Positions 60,537 to 64,000 of a stretch of 64,000 nt of DNA are shown here, in pieces (position 1 is the stretch's first letter; each line of letters begins with the position of its first letter). Under the pieces are notes generated by a model. That model worked only from the letters and a program-made list of their open reading frames with translations. It ran no database searches and was not told where the DNA came from. The DNA is from an uncultured Dialister sp. (GTDB taxonomy: Bacteria; Bacillota; Negativicutes; Veillonellales; Dialisteraceae), in contig CABQAR010000004.1 of the NCBI GenBank assembly GCA_902462205.1, positions 1 to 64,000 on the forward strand, written 5' to 3'. Both the position numbers and the translations under genes were made by a program.

Positions 60537-63500
60537 CTAAGCACTGATTTCCTCCGGCTCCTCCACCTTATAGTACCAGCAGTACAGGGCAGGAACGACC
60601 AATAGACCTATCACGGTGGCTAAAAGCAATCCGCCGATGAAAGAAACAGCCAGAGGCCGCCAGAAGGGACTGGGAATCAGCGGGACGAAGCCAAGCACGT
60701 CCGTCACGCTGGACAGCATGATCGGTCTGAAGCGGAGCGCTGCCGATTCGATGACCGCCTCATACGGTTTCTTCCCGTCTTCCAGATGCTGCCGCACCTG
60801 GTCAAGAAGGATGATACTGTTTCGGATGACCATGCCGGAAAGTGCCAGCATGCCGATAATCGACACGAACCCCATAGGCTGCCTTGTAATGAACAGGGAT
60901 AAGATGGCGCCGATCAGCCCCAGCGGCCCTGTAATTCCTGCGATGACCATGAGCGGTATCTTTTCCAGCTCAAACATGAGGATCATGAGGATGAGGAAGA
61001 TCATGATAGGAACAGGACCTGCCAGATAGCGGACCGATTTCTCGCTTAATTCGGTCGCGCCGTCTTTTTCCAGCGTGTATCCGTCCGGCAGCCGGTTCCT
61101 GAATTCTTTCAGCGTATGATTGTACAGATCATTGACCACGGAATCCGCCGTTTTCTTTCCTTCCACTTCCCCGCGGATGGTGATGGTCGGCTTCAGATTT
61201 CTTCTCCAGATCGTGCTTGTTTCATTTTCATAGGAAATATCTGCAATCTCGCCAAGCGGCACATACCTTCCGCTTCCCACATGGACGGGAACGGATTCCA
61301 GATTGGCAAGGCGCGCCACATTGTCTCCTTCCAGTCGGAAATTGACCGGTACAAGCTGGTTCCCCTGATAGGATTCCGTCACCTTATAGCCGGACAGCTT
61401 GACGTACAGATCCTGGGAAATGGAATAATTATCTCCGCCCAGCTTTCTGACTTTATCCTGATCGACGCGCAGACGGACCACCGGCGTTTCTTCCGGCCAG
61501 TCCATATTGACATTTTTCATTCCCGGATATCGGGCAATGATTGCCGCCGCTTCACTTGCCAGCTTTGCCGTTTCCGCCGTGTCCCGTCCGGAAAGCCGGA
61601 GCATGACAGGATATTCGGAAGGAGGTCCCGTGGTAATCAGCCGGGAATGGGCCCTCGCGTCAGGATATTTTTCCGCAATCAGTTCCAGTACGTCCTTGCG
61701 GAGCGAATCCCTGACATCTCCGTCCCGTGCGACGATGATCATCTGCCCATGGCCATCTTCCGGCGCTTTCGGATCGAACAGCAGGATGAACCGTGGTGAG
61801 GTATCACCGATATAGGTAGAGAACGAGGACACGCGGTCATCTCCGTACAGGCTGTCCGCGATGCCTGCCATCACGCTCTTTGTTTCTTTAATAGACGCTC
61901 CGGAGGGAAGATTCACGTCCAGAATGATTTCAGGACGGACGGAATCGGGGAAGAATTCCTGATTGACGAACGGAATGAGCGCCACCGTCCCTGCAAAGAC
62001 AGCCGCCGTTCCGATAATGACTGTCTTTTTAAAATGGATGCACCATGCGATGGCTTTATAGAAAATCTGATACGCCTTATCCGCGATGGCTGATTTCTTT
62101 TTCTCCGGATCCACCTTGATGAACCGATATCCCAAAACGGGACTGACATAAATGGAGGCGATCCACGAAAGAATCAGCGTCGACGCGATGACCCAGAAGA
62201 AAGAACCCACATATTCCGCCGTCTGCCCTGCGGCGAACCCGACGGGAATAAATCCGGCCGCCGTAATCAGCGTGCCTGCAAGCATCGGCTTCGCGCATCC
62301 CTTGTAAGCAGCCTGCGCCGCAGATAACCGATCCATTCCCTGCTCCAGCTTGACCTGCATCATTTCAATAACGATGATGGCGTCATCAACCAGAAGCCCG
62401 AGGGAAACGATTAGCGATCCCAAAGAAACCAGATGAAGGTCGATCCCCTGCCATTTCATGAAGAGGAAAGACGCGCAGACCACGACGGGAATGCAGAGCG
62501 CAAGGACGAATCCGCTCCAAAGGCCGAGGGACAGGAAGCTCGCTGCCATGACGATGACGATGGCTTCCAGCAGGGACTGGGTGAATTCCTGTATGGAATT
62601 ATTGACCACCGACGGCTGGTCGGCTACCAGCTCGATATCCAATCCGGCAGGCAGATTTGCTTTTTCCTTTTCAATTTCCGCCGTCAGATTTTTTCCGAGC
62701 ACCAGGTTATCTCCTCCGGGTGCCATGGAAACGGCGATGCCCACTGCCGGTTTTCCGTCAAAATACATGAGCGACGTTTCCGGCTCCGCATAGCTCTGCG
62801 TGACGGAAGCCACATCTCCCAGATGGAAGGAACGTTCTCCCACATGGATGGGAATGGCTCTCAGCGATTCAACCGTATCCAGAAGACCTTCCACGCGGAC
62901 CGCCACGTTTCTGGAATCCGTGCGGATCGTGCCGGCAGGCATCATCGCCCCCTGCTGCTTCAAAAGTGCAAAAACATCAGACGGAGCCATGCCGAAAGAC
63001 GCCAGCTTGTTCTGATCCATCTCGATATAAATCGTCTGCTTCTGGACGCCGAGCAGCTCCACTTTCTGCACATCCTGCACGGACATCAGGCGGCGCCGGA
63101 GCCCTTCCGCATATTTCCTTTTCTCCTCATACGAGTAGCCATCGCCTGTGACAGCATAAATCGAGCCGTACACATCATCAAAACGGTCATTGATGTAAGG
63201 GCCGACCACGCCAGACGGCAGAGACGCCCATTCATCATTGACCAGGTTGCGTACCTCGTGCCACCGTGTCTGTATTTCGCTTTTCGGAACAGAGTCTTTC
63301 AGATTGACATAAATGACTGCTTTATTATCATGGGTGAACGATTTGATGTAATCCAGCCCTTTGGCATCCTGCAGCTTCTTCTCGAGCGGATCCGTCACCT
63401 GCTCGGAAATCTGTTTCGCAGAGGCCCCCGGCCATGCTGCCGTGATGACCGCCTGACGGATGGTGAAATCCGGATCCTCGCTCCGGCCCAGATGGAAATA

Positions 63501-63593
63501 CGACCACAGGCCGCCCACGATAATGGCAATGATGAAGAAATAGACGATCTGCTTATGCCTGATCGCCCATTCCGCCATATTCAGGCCCTTCAT
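60537..63593 (-). CDS. RND-family efflux transporter, inner-membrane pump
   Basis: 1018 residues. MAEWAIRHKQIVYFFIIAIIVGGLWSYFHLGRSEDPDFTIRQAVITAAWPGA start; TM4 carries SLGLLVDDAIIVIEMMQVKLE (Asp-Asp proton relay), and the C-terminal half begins its membrane block with VPIMIFLILMILMFELEKIPL. Only distantly like the pump at 29735, so a different substrate is likely. ATG overlaps the adaptor stop (ATGA), behind GAGG. Substrate not predictable. Confidence 0.92.
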   Translation of the reverse strand: MKGLNMAEWAIRHKQIVYFFIIAIIVGGLWSYFHLGRSEDPDFTIRQAVITAAWPGASAKQISEQVTDPLEKKLQDAKGLDYIKSFTHDNKAVIYVNLKDSVPKSEIQTRWHEVRNLVNDEWASLPSGVVGPYINDRFDDVYGSIYAVTGDGYSYEEKRKYAEGLRRRLMSVQDVQKVELLGVQKQTIYIEMDQNKLASFGMAPSDVFALLKQQGAMMPAGTIRTDSRNVAVRVEGLLDTVESLRAIPIHVGERSFHLGDVASVTQSYAEPETSLMYFDGKPAVGIAVSMAPGGDNLVLGKNLTAEIEKEKANLPAGLDIELVADQPSVVNNSIQEFTQSLLEAIVIVMAASFLSLGLWSGFVLALCIPVVVCASFLFMKWQGIDLHLVSLGSLIVSLGLLVDDAIIVIEMMQVKLEQGMDRLSAAQAAYKGCAKPMLAGTLITAAGFIPVGFAAGQTAEYVGSFFWVIASTLILSWIASIYVSPVLGYRFIKVDPEKKKSAIADKAYQIFYKAIAWCIHFKKTVIIGTAAVFAGTVALIPFVNQEFFPDSVRPEIILDVNLPSGASIKETKSVMAGIADSLYGDDRVSSFSTYIGDTSPRFILLFDPKAPEDGHGQMIIVARDGDVRDSLRKDVLELIAEKYPDARAHSRLITTGPPSEYPVMLRLSGRDTAETAKLASEAAAIIARYPGMKNVNMDWPEETPVVRLRVDQDKVRKLGGDNYSISQDLYVKLSGYKVTESYQGNQLVPVNFRLEGDNVARLANLESVPVHVGSGRYVPLGEIADISYENETSTIWRRNLKPTITIRGEVEGKKTADSVVNDLYNHTLKEFRNRLPDGYTLEKDGATELSEKSVRYLAGPVPIMIFLILMILMFELEKIPLMVIAGITGPLGLIGAILSLFITRQPMGFVSIIGMLALSGMVIRNSIILLDQVRQHLEDGKKPYEAVIESAALRFRPIMLSSVTDVLGFVPLIPSPFWRPLAVSFIGGLLLATVIGLLVVPALYCWYYKVEEPEEISA

Positions 63594-64000
63594 AACCGTA
63601 CCTCTTCCCCTTCACTCAATTTCTGCACGCCTGCCGTAACGACGCGGTCTCCATTTTTCAGGCCGGAAACGATTTCCACCGTATCCTGCCCGTATCTGCC
63701 TGCCTCCACCTGCTGCAGATAGACTTTATTGTCACGGACGACCCAGACCGCAGGCTTGTCAGATTGCGTCGCCATTGCGGACAGCGGAATCATCACGCTC
63801 TTATCTCCGCCGGTCCGGTCAAAGGAAACTTCTGCCGTCATGCCGACCACGACGGCAGACGGCGGATTGACCAGCGTGATCTTCGCATCGTAAGTCCCTG
63901 TCGATGTATTCGGAGCCGCCGCCACCTCCCTGACCCTGCCTTCCAGCTTTAAATCGGAAAAGGCCCAGAACGTCACCGTGCAGGGAAGTCCGACAGAATA
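63590..64000 (-). CDS. RND efflux periplasmic adaptor, 5' end outside window
   Basis: The C-terminal ~136 residues only; the frame is open to the window edge. EGRVREVAAAPNTSTGTYDAKITLVNPPSAVVVGMTAEVSFDR is the beta-barrel domain, VMIPLSAMATQSDKPAVWVVRDNKVYLQQVEAG and VEIVSGLKNGDRVVTAGVQKLSEGEEVRL the membrane-proximal domain. Pairs with the pump encoded just downstream. The N-terminal anchor and hairpin cannot be judged. Confidence 0.85.
   Translation of the reverse strand, partial: YSVGLPCTVTFWAFSDLKLEGRVREVAAAPNTSTGTYDAKITLVNPPSAVVVGMTAEVSFDRTGGDKSVMIPLSAMATQSDKPAVWVVRDNKVYLQQVEAGRYGQDTVEIVSGLKNGDRVVTAGVQKLSEGEEVRL

Noticed and set aside
1..64000. tRNA or rRNA genes
   Set aside because: I saw no cloverleaf with GTTCRANNC and CCA end, nor 16S/23S/5S signature; a tRNAscan run would be decisive.

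Overview
The window looks like chromosome of an anaerobic diderm Firmicute (class Negativicutes). A Dialister-like member of the Veillonellaceae is my best guess; this is inference from gene content and style, not from a search. Firmicute traits are several T-box leaders, an L10-type ribosomal leader, a CxxC-type L33, strong GGAGG ribosome binding sites and TTGACA-N17-TATAAT promoters. Diderm traits are two RND efflux systems with periplasmic adaptors and a small beta-barrel protein ending in Phe. Anaerobic traits are a class II (B12) ribonucleotide reductase and fermentative dehydrogenases. I see no rRNA, tRNA, CRISPR array, phage or insertion sequence.

Layout. 1-830: three tandem ~305-bp units rich in hairpins. 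0.9-6 kb (minus): RNase H, M20 peptidase, a T-box-controlled amino-acid binding protein with a small ORF in its leader, a nitroreductase and a glutathione-transferase-like protein. 6-10.7 kb (plus): a complete polar amino-acid ABC transporter plus a PatB-type C-S lyase, preceded by a Cys-codon-rich leader peptide and an attenuator. 10.7-15.1 kb (minus): a dicarboxylate/amino-acid symporter and bioY-bioD-bioA. 15.2-21.7 kb: WG-repeat protein, threonine aldolase, paired half-size EamA transporters behind a structured leader, YbaK, RidA, a nitroreductase, a small protein and a MarR regulator. 21.8-25.4 kb (minus): rpmG-secE-nusG-rplKAJL. 25.7-29.6 kb (minus): livHMGF under a complex tandem T-box leader. 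29.7-34.1 kb: an RND pump and adaptor. 34.2-38 kb: guaB, a redoxin-like protein, and livJ with its own tandem T-box leader. 38-43 kb: a lipid kinase and a TAXI-TRAP transporter. 43-47.7 kb: dcd, an HNH-like protein with lost catalytic residues, a methyltransferase-fold protein and prfC. 47.7-52.3 kb: alcohol dehydrogenase, nrdJ and a lactate/malate dehydrogenase. 52.4-55 kb: panC-panD plus a BASS transporter behind a structured leader. 55-60.4 kb: outer-membrane barrel, YihY, typA and three universal stress proteins. 60.5-64 kb: a second RND pump and a truncated adaptor.

How it fits together. The strongest theme is amino-acid supply governed by RNA. A Cys leader-peptide attenuator controls a CjaA-like cysteine transporter and lies upstream of a C-S lyase. 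About 1.7 kb away a T-box with a plausible UGC (Cys) specifier controls an orphan binding protein. The two halves of the branched-chain system (livHMGF and livJ), 7 kb apart, each carry a T-box leader with duplicated core-terminator modules and an Ile-type AUC specifier candidate. Two further structured leaders that I cannot assign to a known class precede the EamA pair and panC. All coordinates and pairings were read by eye; no folding or database search was run.
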